The position numbers and the translations under genes are program-made. Below are positions 25,074 to 34,058 of a stretch of 64,000 nt of DNA, one piece after another; the first letter of the stretch is position 1, and each line of letters opens with the position of its first letter. Below the pieces are notes generated by a model. That model was not told where the DNA came from. It was given only the letters and a program-made list of their open reading frames with translations, and searched no databases. The DNA comes from Allohahella marinimesophila (GTDB lineage Bacteria; Pseudomonadota; Gammaproteobacteria; Pseudomonadales; Oleiphilaceae), in the NCBI RefSeq assembly GCF_039538005.1, contig NZ_BAABBO010000001.1, positions 620,001 to 684,000 of the forward strand, given 5' to 3'.

Positions 25074-26926
25074 ACAGCAGTGCGCTCCACAGATGCCCTT
25101 GAAGTATTCGTTTCGACCGGGGGCGCCTTTCTGGCTTCGCTGCCGGCCGAGTATCCTGCAGGAGCCGGCTCGCCAGCGCGCAGGAAACAGCCATAGTTTC
25201 GGGCCCTGCCGAAGTCTCCCGCGAAGCGTCCGGCCTCATAGGCAATGTTGCCGTTGATGATGGTATGGGTCACGCAGTCATCCGGGCGGTTCACCATGCG
25301 CTGCAGCGAATCGATGCCATCGAACTGCGCTTCCGCATAAGCGTCGAGCGGTTGATGCAGTTTTGCGGGGTCGATAATGGCGATATCCGCTCGCGCACCC
25401 TCGCGCAGATGACCGACATCCAGATTGAACCAGTCGGCCAGCTCCCCGGTGAGTCGATGTACCGCACGCTGAACGCTGAGCTTCGCCGGCTTCTGTACGG
25501 CTGCAATCTGCAGCAGGCGCAGACCAAAGTTGTAGAAGGCCATGTTGCGAAGGTGGGCGCCTGCGTCTGAAAAACTGATGATCACGTCGGGGGACTGAAC
25601 AATCTGCTCGACCACATGCGGTCTGTGGTTGGCGATGACCGTGTGCCAGCGCAGCTTGGCGCCATATTCAATGACGAGATCGAGGAAGAGATCAGCTGGG
25701 TGCAGCTTGCGCTCCAGCGCGATCGAGCCAAAACTGCGACCAATCAGGGTCTTGTCGGGGCACCCAGAGATGAGGGCATCGCCAAAATCGCGATGCCATA
25801 CGCGACCCCCCCATTTCTTCTCGTAATCCTTGCGGAACTGTCGTCTGTAATTGACGTCGCTTAGCAACTCATTGCGTTCAATTTCTGTCTTGAGGTGCAG
25901 CGCGGCTTCACCGCTGCCAAACTCTTCGAAAACTACCAGGTCCATACCATCAGCGTACACCTCGAAGGTGTTGGGCAGCGCCTGCCACCTGAAGTCGGCA
26001 TTGAAAAAGCGGTTGAGCTGGCGTGTGGTATTGCTGATCAGGCCGACCAGGCCCGGATTGGCCTTGCTGTCCATCAGCGTGATCAATGTCGTTTTCAGCC
26101 GCTTTCTCATCAGCCCCATGCTTTCGAACATGAACAGCACCGTATTCCATTTGGTCACGATGTTCGGTGCGCCTTGATGCACCCGTTCACGCTCGCGCAG
26201 GACGCTGTTGAGCGCACGAAACTCCTTCCAGTGGGCGTAGGTCGAGGGCAGCGAGGCGCTTCGATAACGGTCACCGTCGATCTTGTCCCACTTGGTGGTC
26301 ATGGTCGATAGGCCCAGCAAGCCGTGGTCCAGCGCAGATTCGAGCAACCCGGTCATCTGCTTCAGCTCAGTCTCTGTCGGCACTTCGCCTTGTGTGGTCG
26401 CCCGGCCAAGCCCCATGACGGCGGCCCGAAGGTCTGAATGGCCAAGATAGCTGGCGATGTTCGGCCCAGTCGGGTGCTGGTCATAGAAACGCGTGTAGGC
26501 CTCGACATCGCGCCAGCTTTTCTGCTTCTGCAGCACTGGCAGCACAGCTTCCCTGGGCACGGCTTCCACCCGGGTGAACATGTCTGCAGTGTCTTCAGGA
26601 TCGTTGAGAATCATGCTAATGGAACAGCTGCCGATGAACACTGTCGTGATGCCATGGCGGACCGATTCAGTCAGGCCCGGGGATATCAAGGCCTCGGCGT
26701 CGTAATGAGTGTGGGAGTCAATGAAGCCAGGGGTGACCCATGAGCCGCTGGCATCGATGACATGGCTGGCGCTGCCAAGTTGCGTGGGACTGATTCTGCT
26801 GACGCGGCCATCACGGATGTGGACGCAGGCATTTCTTGGCGCTTCGTCGTCACCTGAAAACACCAGACCATTGGTGATGATGAGGTCATAATGCTCGGGA
26901 TGGTGCAGCTGTTCTTGTTTTGTCAT
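25070..26926 (-). CDS. Amidohydrolase family 3 protein, N-acyl-D-amino-acid deacylase-like
   Basis: A 618-residue metal-dependent amidohydrolase similar to D-aminoacylases. The first metal motif is GFIDSHTHYDAEALISPGLT at about residue 70; downstream family markers are HGITTVFIGSCSISM, a late His-containing stretch LRWHTVIANHRPHVVEQIV, and the Asp in VIISFSDAGAHLRNMAFYN. The C-terminal part contains GELADWFNLDVGHLREGARADIA, the usual closing segment. Family members deacylate N-acyl-D-amino acids or act on D-hydantoins; the exact substrate is unknown. ATG at 26926 has AAGG about 10 bp upstream. First gene of the operon, divergent from the AraC-type regulator. Confidence 0.87.
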   Translation of the reverse strand: MTKQEQLHHPEHYDLIITNGLVFSGDDEAPRNACVHIRDGRVSRISPTQLGSASHVIDASGSWVTPGFIDSHTHYDAEALISPGLTESVRHGITTVFIGSCSISMILNDPEDTADMFTRVEAVPREAVLPVLQKQKSWRDVEAYTRFYDQHPTGPNIASYLGHSDLRAAVMGLGRATTQGEVPTETELKQMTGLLESALDHGLLGLSTMTTKWDKIDGDRYRSASLPSTYAHWKEFRALNSVLRERERVHQGAPNIVTKWNTVLFMFESMGLMRKRLKTTLITLMDSKANPGLVGLISNTTRQLNRFFNADFRWQALPNTFEVYADGMDLVVFEEFGSGEAALHLKTEIERNELLSDVNYRRQFRKDYEKKWGGRVWHRDFGDALISGCPDKTLIGRSFGSIALERKLHPADLFLDLVIEYGAKLRWHTVIANHRPHVVEQIVQSPDVIISFSDAGAHLRNMAFYNFGLRLLQIAAVQKPAKLSVQRAVHRLTGELADWFNLDVGHLREGARADIAIIDPAKLHQPLDAYAEAQFDGIDSLQRMVNRPDDCVTHTIINGNIAYEAGRFAGDFGRARNYGCFLRAGEPAPAGYSAGSEARKAPPVETNTSRASVERTAV

Positions 26927-27003
26927 GCTGAGCTACCTTCGTTCGGACCAGGGGACTTCTCATGAGATCTCTGGCGAGCATAAAAGATTCAGAAATCCGC
27001 GCA

Positions 27004-27038
27004 TGACAAATTGCGACAGTTTTTGATAAATTGCGCCA
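27004..27038. promoter_or_regulatory. Direct repeat abutting the AraC-type regulator start codon
   Basis: TGACAAATTGCGACA (27004-27018) and TGATAAATTGCGCCA (27024-27038) match at 13 of 15 positions with a 20-bp phase, i.e. two helical turns. The second copy ends at the base before the ATG. Direct repeats with this phase are typical sites of AraC-type regulators, so this is a candidate autoregulatory or divergent-operon operator. Confidence 0.55.
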
Positions 27039-28034
27039 ATGAATTTATTCGTTCGCTCAGCCAGTCTTTATGGGTATGCCGGGCTCGCCAGTGAGTCAGG
27101 GGTGAATACGGCTGCGCTGATGGCGCGTTGTGGCTTGCCGGAGAACGTGCTTCAGAATGACGATTTGCTGGTTTCCGCGGATCGCTTCTGCAAGTTGCTG
27201 GAGATCACTGCAACGGAGAGTGGGCGGCCCACTTTCGGCCTGGAGCTGTCTGCGAGGCAGAGCATCGCCATTTTGGGCGTCGTCGGTAATCTGCTCTGCG
27301 CCTGCAGTACGCTTGGCGAGGCACTACAGCTACTGCGGCGCTTCCTGTATGTTCACAGCCAGTCGGGCCAGATCGATTACAGTATCGACGGCCAGCAAGT
27401 CATGGTGGTCTACACACCGCTGGTGAGTCATGAAGGTCGCGCGGCCCAGGTCATCGACCTGACCCTGGCCCTGGGGCTTTCGATCGTGGGCCGTCTGGTC
27501 GGTGGCTCGCTGCCGGGTGTTTCGGTCTATCTGGCGCATCAGGTCAGGCCTGAGGATGCAAGCCGTTATAGGGCTGTGTTTGGCTGTCCGGTACTGTTCA
27601 ACCAGGACAGTAATGTTGTTGTATTCCCATTGCAGCTGCTCAACCGCCGGGTCAGTCCTGACGCCACGCTCTTGCTCTCCTTCAGGGATACCTTGCTGAA
27701 GCAGCAGGCGCTACAGCGGGCTCCTGATCTGGTCGGTCGACTGGAAATTGCGCTGAGACAATGCATACCGCTAGGTGATGTGTCGATTCAGCAGTTCGCC
27801 CAACTTCTGCATGTGCCTGTTCGCACACTTCAACGCCGATTGGCCAAGAAGAACTTAAGCTTCAGAGGCTTGCTGGATACCGCCAGAACAGAGCTGGCCA
27901 TGCGATATTTAAGGGAGACCACCCTGCCGGTCGCGGCCATCGCAGATCTGCTCGGATACGGGGAGGCCGCCGCCTTTTCGAGACGCTTCAAAACCCTGAC
28001 GGGCAAATCGCCGCTTGCTTACCGCAACGCTTAG
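27039..28034 (+). CDS. AraC-family transcriptional regulator with arabinose-binding-like N-terminal domain
   Basis: A 331-residue regulator. Residues 1-210 form the PF12625-type effector domain common in regulators of amino-acid and carnitine-related catabolism (MARCGLPENVLQNDDLLVSA, VVGNLLCACSTLGEALQLLR). The C-terminal HTH-18 domain has two helix-turn-helix motifs: VSIQQFAQLLHVPVRTLQRR and LPVAAIADLLGYGEAAAFSR followed by RFKTLTGKSPLAYR. ATG at 27039 has no clear Shine-Dalgarno because the direct repeat occupies this position. It most likely controls the divergent amidohydrolase operon. Confidence 0.9.
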   Translation: MNLFVRSASLYGYAGLASESGVNTAALMARCGLPENVLQNDDLLVSADRFCKLLEITATESGRPTFGLELSARQSIAILGVVGNLLCACSTLGEALQLLRRFLYVHSQSGQIDYSIDGQQVMVVYTPLVSHEGRAAQVIDLTLALGLSIVGRLVGGSLPGVSVYLAHQVRPEDASRYRAVFGCPVLFNQDSNVVVFPLQLLNRRVSPDATLLLSFRDTLLKQQALQRAPDLVGRLEIALRQCIPLGDVSIQQFAQLLHVPVRTLQRRLAKKNLSFRGLLDTARTELAMRYLRETTLPVAAIADLLGYGEAAAFSRRFKTLTGKSPLAYRNA

Positions 28035-28082
28035 CCTGAACATCCATATCATCCTCCGAAACTTCGATAGACAGGAAACAGA

Positions 28083-29357
28083 TTGCAGACGCCAGATGAC
28101 CTTACTTCTGTAGAAGAAGCCCTCCACGCGATGATTGAAATCGTGGCTACACATGCCGTTGTGCCTGTCCAGCAAACGGTGCCCCTGCTGGAAGCCAGGG
28201 GGCGTGTGCTGGCTTCGTCGGTCCATTCAGCGATCGACGTGCCGCCTTTCGACAACAGCGCTGTCGATGGCTACGCCCTTCGTTCAGCTGATAGCAGGCT
28301 GGCCTCACTTACCGTCGTGGGACGGATTGCAGCAGGGGATCCTGCACCAGATGAGCCGCTCGAAGCTGGCACAGCGATCAGGCTATTCACCGGCGCGCCG
28401 CTCCCACCTGGGGCTGATTGCGTGGTCATGCAGGAAGATGTCGATCTCGACGGCTCAGACCTGGTACCCGCGCGGGTCAAGTCGGGAACCTTGTTGCCAG
28501 GGAGCAATGTTCGCCCCAAAGCTCAGGATATCGCTAGCGGCAACACGGTACTTGAAGCTGGCCAGCTCCTGCAGCCAAGGCATCTGGGACTACTGGCCTC
28601 GATTGGTCAGCACAGCGTGCCGGTATTCGAGCGCCTGAAGGTCGGCCTGCTGTCGACCGGAGACGAACTCGTTGAACCAGGCTGGCCTCTGCAGCCTGGC
28701 CAGATATACAACAGTAACCGCTATCTGCTCACCAGCTGGCTGCAATCGATTGGTTGCAATGTCATTGACTACGGCATCATTGCTGATACGCCCGAAGCCA
28801 GCATCAGCTGCCTCGAGCGCGCCAGTCGCGAGGCCGATCTCGTCATCAGTACGGGGGGAATGTCTGTTGGTGAAGAAGACCATATCAAGGCAGCGGTGGA
28901 GCAGTTGGGCGAGCTGGGCTTCTGGAAAATTCGCATGAAACCGGGTAAGCCGCTGGCTTTTGGTCTCCTCGGCAAGCACAGGAAGATTCCATTTCTGGGT
29001 ATTCCTGGTAACCCGGGTGCGGCCTTCGTGAGCAGCCTGGTGTTTGCGAGACCTCTGATCTCATGGCTGCAGGGGAGGGGGGTGAGCGAATCGTCCCCTG
29101 ACAGACGCCTGCAGATGCTGCGGCCCCGGGCGGAAAGACTGCCGGCCGCCTTTACCCGCGACAAGCCCTCCATCCGGCGAGACTTCCTCCGGGCTCGCAT
29201 CGAGAATGGCCGAATAGCACCTTTCGACAATCAGAGCTCTGGCATGCTGATGTCCGCTTGCTGGGCTGAAGGGCTGGCCGTGGTACCCGAGTATGACAGC
29301 GTGGCCGAAGGGCAGTTGCTCGATTTCTACCGCCTCGGCAGCTTCGATGACAGCTAG
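28083..29357 (+). CDS. moeA: Molybdopterin molybdenumtransferase
   Basis: Inserts molybdate into adenylylated molybdopterin to make the molybdenum cofactor. The 424-residue protein has domain order II-I-III-IV with recognisable segments: PPFDNSAVDGYALRS (substrate loop), GAPLPPGADCVVMQEDV, STGDELVEPGWPLQPGQIYN (the MoCF-binding domain with GDE motif), STGGMSVGEEDHIK, and GIPGNPGAAFVSSLVF. The start is TTG at 28083 with AGGAAA at 28073-28078. No other molybdenum-cofactor genes or molybdoenzymes are in the window. It is 48 bp downstream of the AraC-type gene. Confidence 0.95.
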   Translation: MQTPDDLTSVEEALHAMIEIVATHAVVPVQQTVPLLEARGRVLASSVHSAIDVPPFDNSAVDGYALRSADSRLASLTVVGRIAAGDPAPDEPLEAGTAIRLFTGAPLPPGADCVVMQEDVDLDGSDLVPARVKSGTLLPGSNVRPKAQDIASGNTVLEAGQLLQPRHLGLLASIGQHSVPVFERLKVGLLSTGDELVEPGWPLQPGQIYNSNRYLLTSWLQSIGCNVIDYGIIADTPEASISCLERASREADLVISTGGMSVGEEDHIKAAVEQLGELGFWKIRMKPGKPLAFGLLGKHRKIPFLGIPGNPGAAFVSSLVFARPLISWLQGRGVSESSPDRRLQMLRPRAERLPAAFTRDKPSIRRDFLRARIENGRIAPFDNQSSGMLMSACWAEGLAVVPEYDSVAEGQLLDFYRLGSFDDS

Positions 29358-29386
29358 CCGCCAAAACGCCAGGTTTAGGCTAGCTG
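29351..29386. terminator. Inverted repeat spanning the stops of convergent moeA and GMC genes
   Basis: CAGCTAGCC (29351-29359) pairs with GGCTAGCTG (29378-29386), 9 bp perfect with an 18-nt loop. It includes the moeA stop codon and the last codons of the opposite gene. No T-run is present, so its action as a terminator is uncertain. Confidence 0.35.
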
Positions 29387-31006
29387 CTGAGCAAGCCTCA
29401 AGGCGTTGCGGTAGACCAGACCGTAGATGGATAACTGAGGATTTGCCCCGATACTGGTGGGGAAGACCGAGCCATCCATGACACTCAGGTTGCTGATCTG
29501 ATGATGCTGGCCATAGCTGTCGACTACCGCTTCGCGAGGATTTTCGCCCATGGCACATCCTCCCATGACATGCGCACTGAACAGCTTGGTGCGCTGGGCC
29601 GCCATGGGCATCGCCTCGATGGCCTCGCGGGCTGCTGACCAGCTACTGTAGTCTTCTGAGTCGAGGTGAACCAGTCGAACTGAGCGCGCGCCTCCGGCGA
29701 ACTGCACCTCTGCCATCTTCAGATAGGCATCCCTGGCGCCCTCCCAAAGATAATCGTTCAGTTCATAACGTAGCCCAGGGTGGCCGCCATCCCTCAGAAA
29801 GACTTCGCCCCCCTGGCTCTCGTCGTTGAAGCCGTCGCGCAGCAACGCCAGCACCGAGTTCATCTGCGGCAGCATACGCATACGATCCATCAGTTCTTCG
29901 CCATGCAATCCAATGACGCCAGCAGACAGTGACGGATGCAGCGGTGGTACTTCAAGTTTGTAACCCATCTTCCCTGTCACGCCATCACGCCAGAGAAATT
30001 CATCCGAGTATACAGACTGTGGAGCACCGTAGTAGGGATCCACAGGCTTGCCCATATCAGCGATCGTGGCCACCACGGGGTGCAGGAAAGTCCGCTTGCC
30101 CGCGCGCTCGTGGGGATCGCTCACGCCGGATCGCAAAAGTACTGCCGGGCTACCGATAGCGCCAGCGGCGAGCACGTAATGGCGAGCCTTGAGCAGGATT
30201 TCACTGTCGACATCAACTTCATGGTTCACGGCGACCGGATGGCACACCAGACCACGAATAGTGTCGCCGACCTGCATCAGTCGCTCTGCCCTGACGCTGG
30301 TCATCAGTGTTGCGCCCTTGTCGAGCGCAGCCGGTATGGTGGTCGTGAGCATGGATTGCTTGGCATTGGTGGGGCAGCCAAAACCACAGTACCCCAGATT
30401 CCAGCAGCCGAGAACATTGCGAGGAATCAGGCTGGTGGACCATCCGAGAGCTTGACAACCGCGTTGCAGGACAGCGTTGTTTTCATTCGGCAGACCGGCC
30501 CAGGGTGAAATATTGAGCCGCTGTTCACGGTTTTCGAAAAAGCTCCGCATCTCGCTCGGCGTGCTTTGGGCAACAAGATGGGCGCCTGCCCAGTGGTCAA
30601 GCGTTTTCTCTGGAGTTCTGAAGCTTGAGGTCCAGTTGACAGTGGTCGAGCCGCCGACACTTCGACCTTGCATAATGGAAATGCCGGCATCTTCAGTCGT
30701 TCGCGCCAGCGCTTCCTGGTACAGGTTGCCGTAAGACCAGAGCTCCTCCATCTTGAAGTCTTTCAGACTATGGAGACGGCCTTCCTCGAGCATGAGCACG
30801 CTCAGGCCCTGTCCGGCAAAGGTCTCGGCCGCGGTGCCGCCCCCGGCGCCGGTGCCAATCACGATGACATCGAACTCGACTTCGCGCATGGATGAGACCG
30901 GCTTGATGAAATCTCGGTTCGCGTTATCAATTTCAGATTCTGGCCGCGCCGAATAGACTGCCCAGCCGCGCTCCAGGCCAAGGGTGATCACATCCTGAAC
31001 GCTCAT
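29375..31006 (-). CDS. GMC-family FAD-dependent oxidoreductase
   Basis: A 543-residue flavoprotein oxidising an alcohol or sugar. The FAD Rossmann motif is VIVIGTGAGGGTAAETFAGQ at about residue 50. Other GMC features are GRSVGGSTTVNWTSSF, the Cys-rich segment NLGYCGFGCPTNAKQSML typical of the long-chain-alcohol and glucose/cholesterol-like bacterial branch, and the C-terminal ASN-type active site with AHVMGGCAMGENP and DGSVFPTSIGANPQ. No signal peptide is seen. Its start overlaps the stop of the Tat lipoprotein gene by 4 bp, so the two products probably act together. Confidence 0.9.
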   Translation of the reverse strand: MSVQDVITLGLERGWAVYSARPESEIDNANRDFIKPVSSMREVEFDVIVIGTGAGGGTAAETFAGQGLSVLMLEEGRLHSLKDFKMEELWSYGNLYQEALARTTEDAGISIMQGRSVGGSTTVNWTSSFRTPEKTLDHWAGAHLVAQSTPSEMRSFFENREQRLNISPWAGLPNENNAVLQRGCQALGWSTSLIPRNVLGCWNLGYCGFGCPTNAKQSMLTTTIPAALDKGATLMTSVRAERLMQVGDTIRGLVCHPVAVNHEVDVDSEILLKARHYVLAAGAIGSPAVLLRSGVSDPHERAGKRTFLHPVVATIADMGKPVDPYYGAPQSVYSDEFLWRDGVTGKMGYKLEVPPLHPSLSAGVIGLHGEELMDRMRMLPQMNSVLALLRDGFNDESQGGEVFLRDGGHPGLRYELNDYLWEGARDAYLKMAEVQFAGGARSVRLVHLDSEDYSSWSAAREAIEAMPMAAQRTKLFSAHVMGGCAMGENPREAVVDSYGQHHQISNLSVMDGSVFPTSIGANPQLSIYGLVYRNALRLAQQLA

Positions 31007-31623
31007 ACTGCGGTCTCCCGCTGAAATTGCGGCAAACTGCTGGTAGCGAAGGCCGGTGGACCGGGATAACCGCTTTTGGCGAAGTTTTCGGGCTGACCAT
31101 AGTAGCTCGTGCTGATGATCTTGACGATGCCGTTGTAGCCAGCATTCAGCAGGGTCGAGCTGCTGTTGCGCCAGTCGGAGAGGAAGCCGTCTACCTCTGC
31201 CGGCGAGGCAGTCTCCCAGTCACTCCAGACACCAGCTACGCCCATTCTGGTCGGTGCCCAGGTCAATAGGGAGAGGAGTGCGGCAAATTCATTCTGGGTG
31301 ACGGGTCCGAACGCGACAAAGGCCGTATCGACCTGCCTCAGGTGATTATCCATGGTCTCGGCATCTGGCTGTTCCAGTTCCGGCAGGACCGCAAGGGAAG
31401 CGGCACGAAAGAATCTGCTACCATCTTCATCAAGGTAGATGCCGCGGACGAACGGCGAGGACGTGTCGAACTCCCTGGCTTGCAAGCCGCCGCCGTCACG
31501 GGCAGATGGGCCTGCACAGCCCACCAGCAGGCTGCTGGCAGCAGGGGCTGCGAGCACCATGGCGGAGTGTGTGAGAAAACGGCGTCTGCTCTGTTTCGGC
31601 AGAAGCGTGGAATCTGGGCGCAT
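31003..31623 (-). CDS. Tat-exported lipoprotein, likely small subunit of the GMC dehydrogenase
   Basis: A 206-residue protein from ATG at 31623 (AGGTGA upstream; the frame is open to 31707). The N-terminus contains a twin-arginine motif SRRRFLTHSA followed by a hydrophobic region and a lipobox-like LLVGCAG, so it may be exported folded and lipidated. The rest resembles the gluconate 2-dehydrogenase subunit 3 family (ASLAVLPELEQPDAETM, FAALLSLLTWAPTRMG, and the terminal TSYYGQPENFAKSGYPGPP). Such small subunits escort and anchor the FAD subunit. The family assignment rests on pattern, not search. Confidence 0.75.
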   Translation of the reverse strand: MRPDSTLLPKQSRRRFLTHSAMVLAAPAASSLLVGCAGPSARDGGGLQAREFDTSSPFVRGIYLDEDGSRFFRAASLAVLPELEQPDAETMDNHLRQVDTAFVAFGPVTQNEFAALLSLLTWAPTRMGVAGVWSDWETASPAEVDGFLSDWRNSSSTLLNAGYNGIVKIISTSYYGQPENFAKSGYPGPPAFATSSLPQFQRETAV

Positions 31624-31770
31624 GAGGTCACCTGACGGCTTTGTATTTATAGTTGCGTTGTTAGTTTCGAAGGTGCCTTCGCAGGCTTTTCGATGATAAC
31701 TGAACACGGGTCATCAGGACACGCCCTTTCATACTGACGCCGCCAACTCCTTCACGAAACGGTGATTTAC

Positions 31771-32430
31771 ATGCTGGAAAACGTTAGGCCGCTGAGCGCC
31801 AAGATGGTTTGGCTGATAGTCACCATCGTGATACTCGGCGGTTTTCAGCTCGTTGAGCAGATAATGAGCGAGTCGAGCCTGCGCTCCGTATTTCGTTATG
31901 AGCGCGAACTTATTGTGGGCGGAGAATATTATCGCTTGCTGACAGCCCATCTTGTCCATCTGAACTGGGCGCATCTTGGTGTCAACGTGCTTGGGCTGTC
32001 CGCCTGCTATCTGCTGCTGGATGGCAGTGCCAGAGATCTGGCTGCGTGTCTAGTGCTCGGGATGCTGGTCATATCGGCCGGACTGTTTCTGTTCTATCCA
32101 CAAGTACAGTGGTACGCCGGTTACAGTGGCGTGCTGTATGGGCAGATACTGTATGGGCTGCTCGCCGGAATAATGCAGGAAGCACGGCGCGCACGGCAGG
32201 TGGTTGATCCACGGGGCATGCTGCGGTTGGGATTACTCGGCGTCGCTGTCATTTATTTTCTGTTCCGGATTGTGGCGGGTATCTGGCCATCGGCTGGGTC
32301 TAACGCTGTGAGCAGGGTCAGTGAAACCTTGATTGGAGCACCTGTTCTTCATGAGGCCCACATGCTCGGAGCAATAGCCGGACTACTGGCCTGGAGCCTG
32401 TTGTGTTTACGGAAAACGCCCCAAACATAA
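31771..32430 (+). CDS. rrtA: Rhombosortase (rhomboid-family intramembrane protease)
   Basis: A 219-residue six-helix rhomboid of the rhombosortase type, which processes proteins with a C-terminal GlyGly-CTERM signal. Conserved parts: YYRLLTAHLVHLNWAHLGVN (first His/Asn region), the catalytic Ser in WYAGYSGVLYGQILYG, and the catalytic His in VLHEAHMLGAIAGLLAW. The frame opens at GTG 31762, but ATG at 31771 is preferred since GGTGA lies 5 bp upstream. No GlyGly-CTERM substrate is visible in this window. Confidence 0.85.
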   Translation: MLENVRPLSAKMVWLIVTIVILGGFQLVEQIMSESSLRSVFRYERELIVGGEYYRLLTAHLVHLNWAHLGVNVLGLSACYLLLDGSARDLAACLVLGMLVISAGLFLFYPQVQWYAGYSGVLYGQILYGLLAGIMQEARRARQVVDPRGMLRLGLLGVAVIYFLFRIVAGIWPSAGSNAVSRVSETLIGAPVLHEAHMLGAIAGLLAWSLLCLRKTPQT

Positions 32431-32553
32431 CCGAAAGGTAAGGTCGTGGTGATGATGCGGCCATGTTGGACCCTGTAGGTTCAGAGCTGCCCTTGACTGG
32501 ATGAAGGACGGTTCCGGATGAAAAACAATGACGAAACAAAAAGGATCACTGCG

Positions 32554-33156
32554 ATGAAACTCAAAGATTTTTTGCTGGCTGCTGCATTTTCGTTTTCGCT
32601 GAGCCCGGTCACGGCGCTGGCGGTTGCCTCCAATATCGAAGATGGCGAAGTGGGCGATGGTAGCGGCGCGGCAGCCACCGAAGCGATGGGTGACAAGGAT
32701 GTCGTTGGGGTCGCTATTGCCCATGGCGATTTCAGTACCTTTGTGCTGGCAGTGAAAGCGGCCGGTCTCGAGGAGGTGCTTCGTGGAGAAGGGCCGTATA
32801 CCATTCTGGCGCCGTCCAATGCGGCCTTTGCAGCCATTCCCAGAGAACAGTTCGATGCGCTGCGTGAAGATCATGACACGCTCGCGGACCTCCTGAAGCA
32901 TCATGTCATCAAGGGCGAACTGTCTGCGAAGCAGTTGGCTGAGCGCAAGGAAGTCGAAATGATGGATGGGGCGACGCTGCCCATAATGCATAAGGGCGGC
33001 GTGTTATCAATTGATGGCATCAAGGTGCTGGCGTCCGATATCGAGGCCAGCAACGGCGTTCTTCATGCCATCGAGCAGGTACTGATCCCGGAAGCCGTCG
33101 GCAAACGGTTAGAACAGATCATGAACGAAGAAGACAGCGCTGCCCAAGGTAATTGA
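32554..33156 (+). CDS. Secreted fasciclin (FAS1) domain protein
   Basis: About 200 residues from ATG at 32554 (AAGGA 8 bp upstream; an earlier ATG at 32518 is possible). A signal peptide (FLLAAAFSFSLSPVTALA) is followed by an acidic Gly/Ala linker and one FAS1 domain: H1-like GEGPYTILAPSNAAFAAIPR and H2-like VLHAIEQVLIPE. Single FAS1 proteins in bacteria are usually periplasmic or secreted and adhesion-related; the role here is unknown. It starts about 120 bp after rrtA. Confidence 0.88.
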   Translation: MKLKDFLLAAAFSFSLSPVTALAVASNIEDGEVGDGSGAAATEAMGDKDVVGVAIAHGDFSTFVLAVKAAGLEEVLRGEGPYTILAPSNAAFAAIPREQFDALREDHDTLADLLKHHVIKGELSAKQLAERKEVEMMDGATLPIMHKGGVLSIDGIKVLASDIEASNGVLHAIEQVLIPEAVGKRLEQIMNEEDSAAQGN

Positions 33157-33178
33157 GATCGGGCAACGCTGATCTGAC

Positions 33179-33931
33179 CTAACGCTTGTCGCCATCGAAC
33201 ACCAGCTCTATCGTGGCATTGGCACTGACCACGATTTCGGCCTTGCCGGCCTCCAGAGCCGGTCCAGAACCGCCCGAGCTGTCTCGTGCCATCATCATCT
33301 CCGCTCGGGGATAATTTGGTTGATTACCGCCCTGGGTATCAATCTGAATGCTGGTGATTTCATAAGTCGCAGCATCCATACTCGTGCTGATCAGCTGCGC
33401 CCGCTGTTTGAATTTGGCCAGGACATCCTTCGTCAGCTGGGCGTTCGTTTCCTCTCGCGCTCCCCTCGACACCACAAATTCCAGTGACTGGATCGACAGC
33501 GTCTTCTGCAGAGCTGTCAACGCCTCTGTCACGGCGGTCTTGTCCTGTCCGCTCACCTGCAGGACCTGGCGGACCCGCCAGCCTTCTATATTGCTTTTTT
33601 CATACACGGGGTAAGTCTGATAGGCGAGGGTGCTGTACTCGAGACCATCGCGCCCTTCGAGCAACTTCAGGGCTTCTGCCATCTTGTTGTTGACCTCAGC
33701 TGCGGCGTCGGCAGCCTCCAGTCTCTGTGTCTCGTAGTACAGGCTCGCCTCGATGAGGTCCTGATCTATTTTCGACGCTGACTCGACGCTGAAACTCACC
33801 TGACGCATTTGCGGTTCCTGTGGTTCGAGAGCCAGCGCTGAGCCGGCAAGACAGAGCCCTGCGGCGGCAAACATGAGCCTTTTCCAGGGCAGGATGGCCA
33901 AGTAGCCGTTCGGTACGCTCGAAGTGATCAT
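33179..33931 (-). CDS. Periplasmic SIMPL (DUF541) domain protein
   Basis: A 250-residue secreted protein. The signal peptide region is RLMFAAAGLCLAGSALA. The SIMPL core follows with EASLYYETQRLEAADAAAEV, a QTYPVYEKSNIEGWRVRQVL segment, and the C-terminal EIVVSANATIELVF which is the common ending. The family function is not established (some members are linked to stress or signalling). It is convergent with the fasciclin gene (22 bp gap). Confidence 0.85.
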   Translation of the reverse strand: MITSSVPNGYLAILPWKRLMFAAAGLCLAGSALALEPQEPQMRQVSFSVESASKIDQDLIEASLYYETQRLEAADAAAEVNNKMAEALKLLEGRDGLEYSTLAYQTYPVYEKSNIEGWRVRQVLQVSGQDKTAVTEALTALQKTLSIQSLEFVVSRGAREETNAQLTKDVLAKFKQRAQLISTSMDAATYEITSIQIDTQGGNQPNYPRAEMMMARDSSGGSGPALEAGKAEIVVSANATIELVFDGDKR

Positions 33932-34058
33932 GATATCTTTCCATATGGTTGCTTCGTCACTGGCGTTTTCAACAGGCCAGCGTTAGGGTGACGCAGCGCA
34001 AGCGCCCGCCAACAGGGTCCAGGCCCTGGCGAGGTGCACATTGAATAATGGAGATAGC

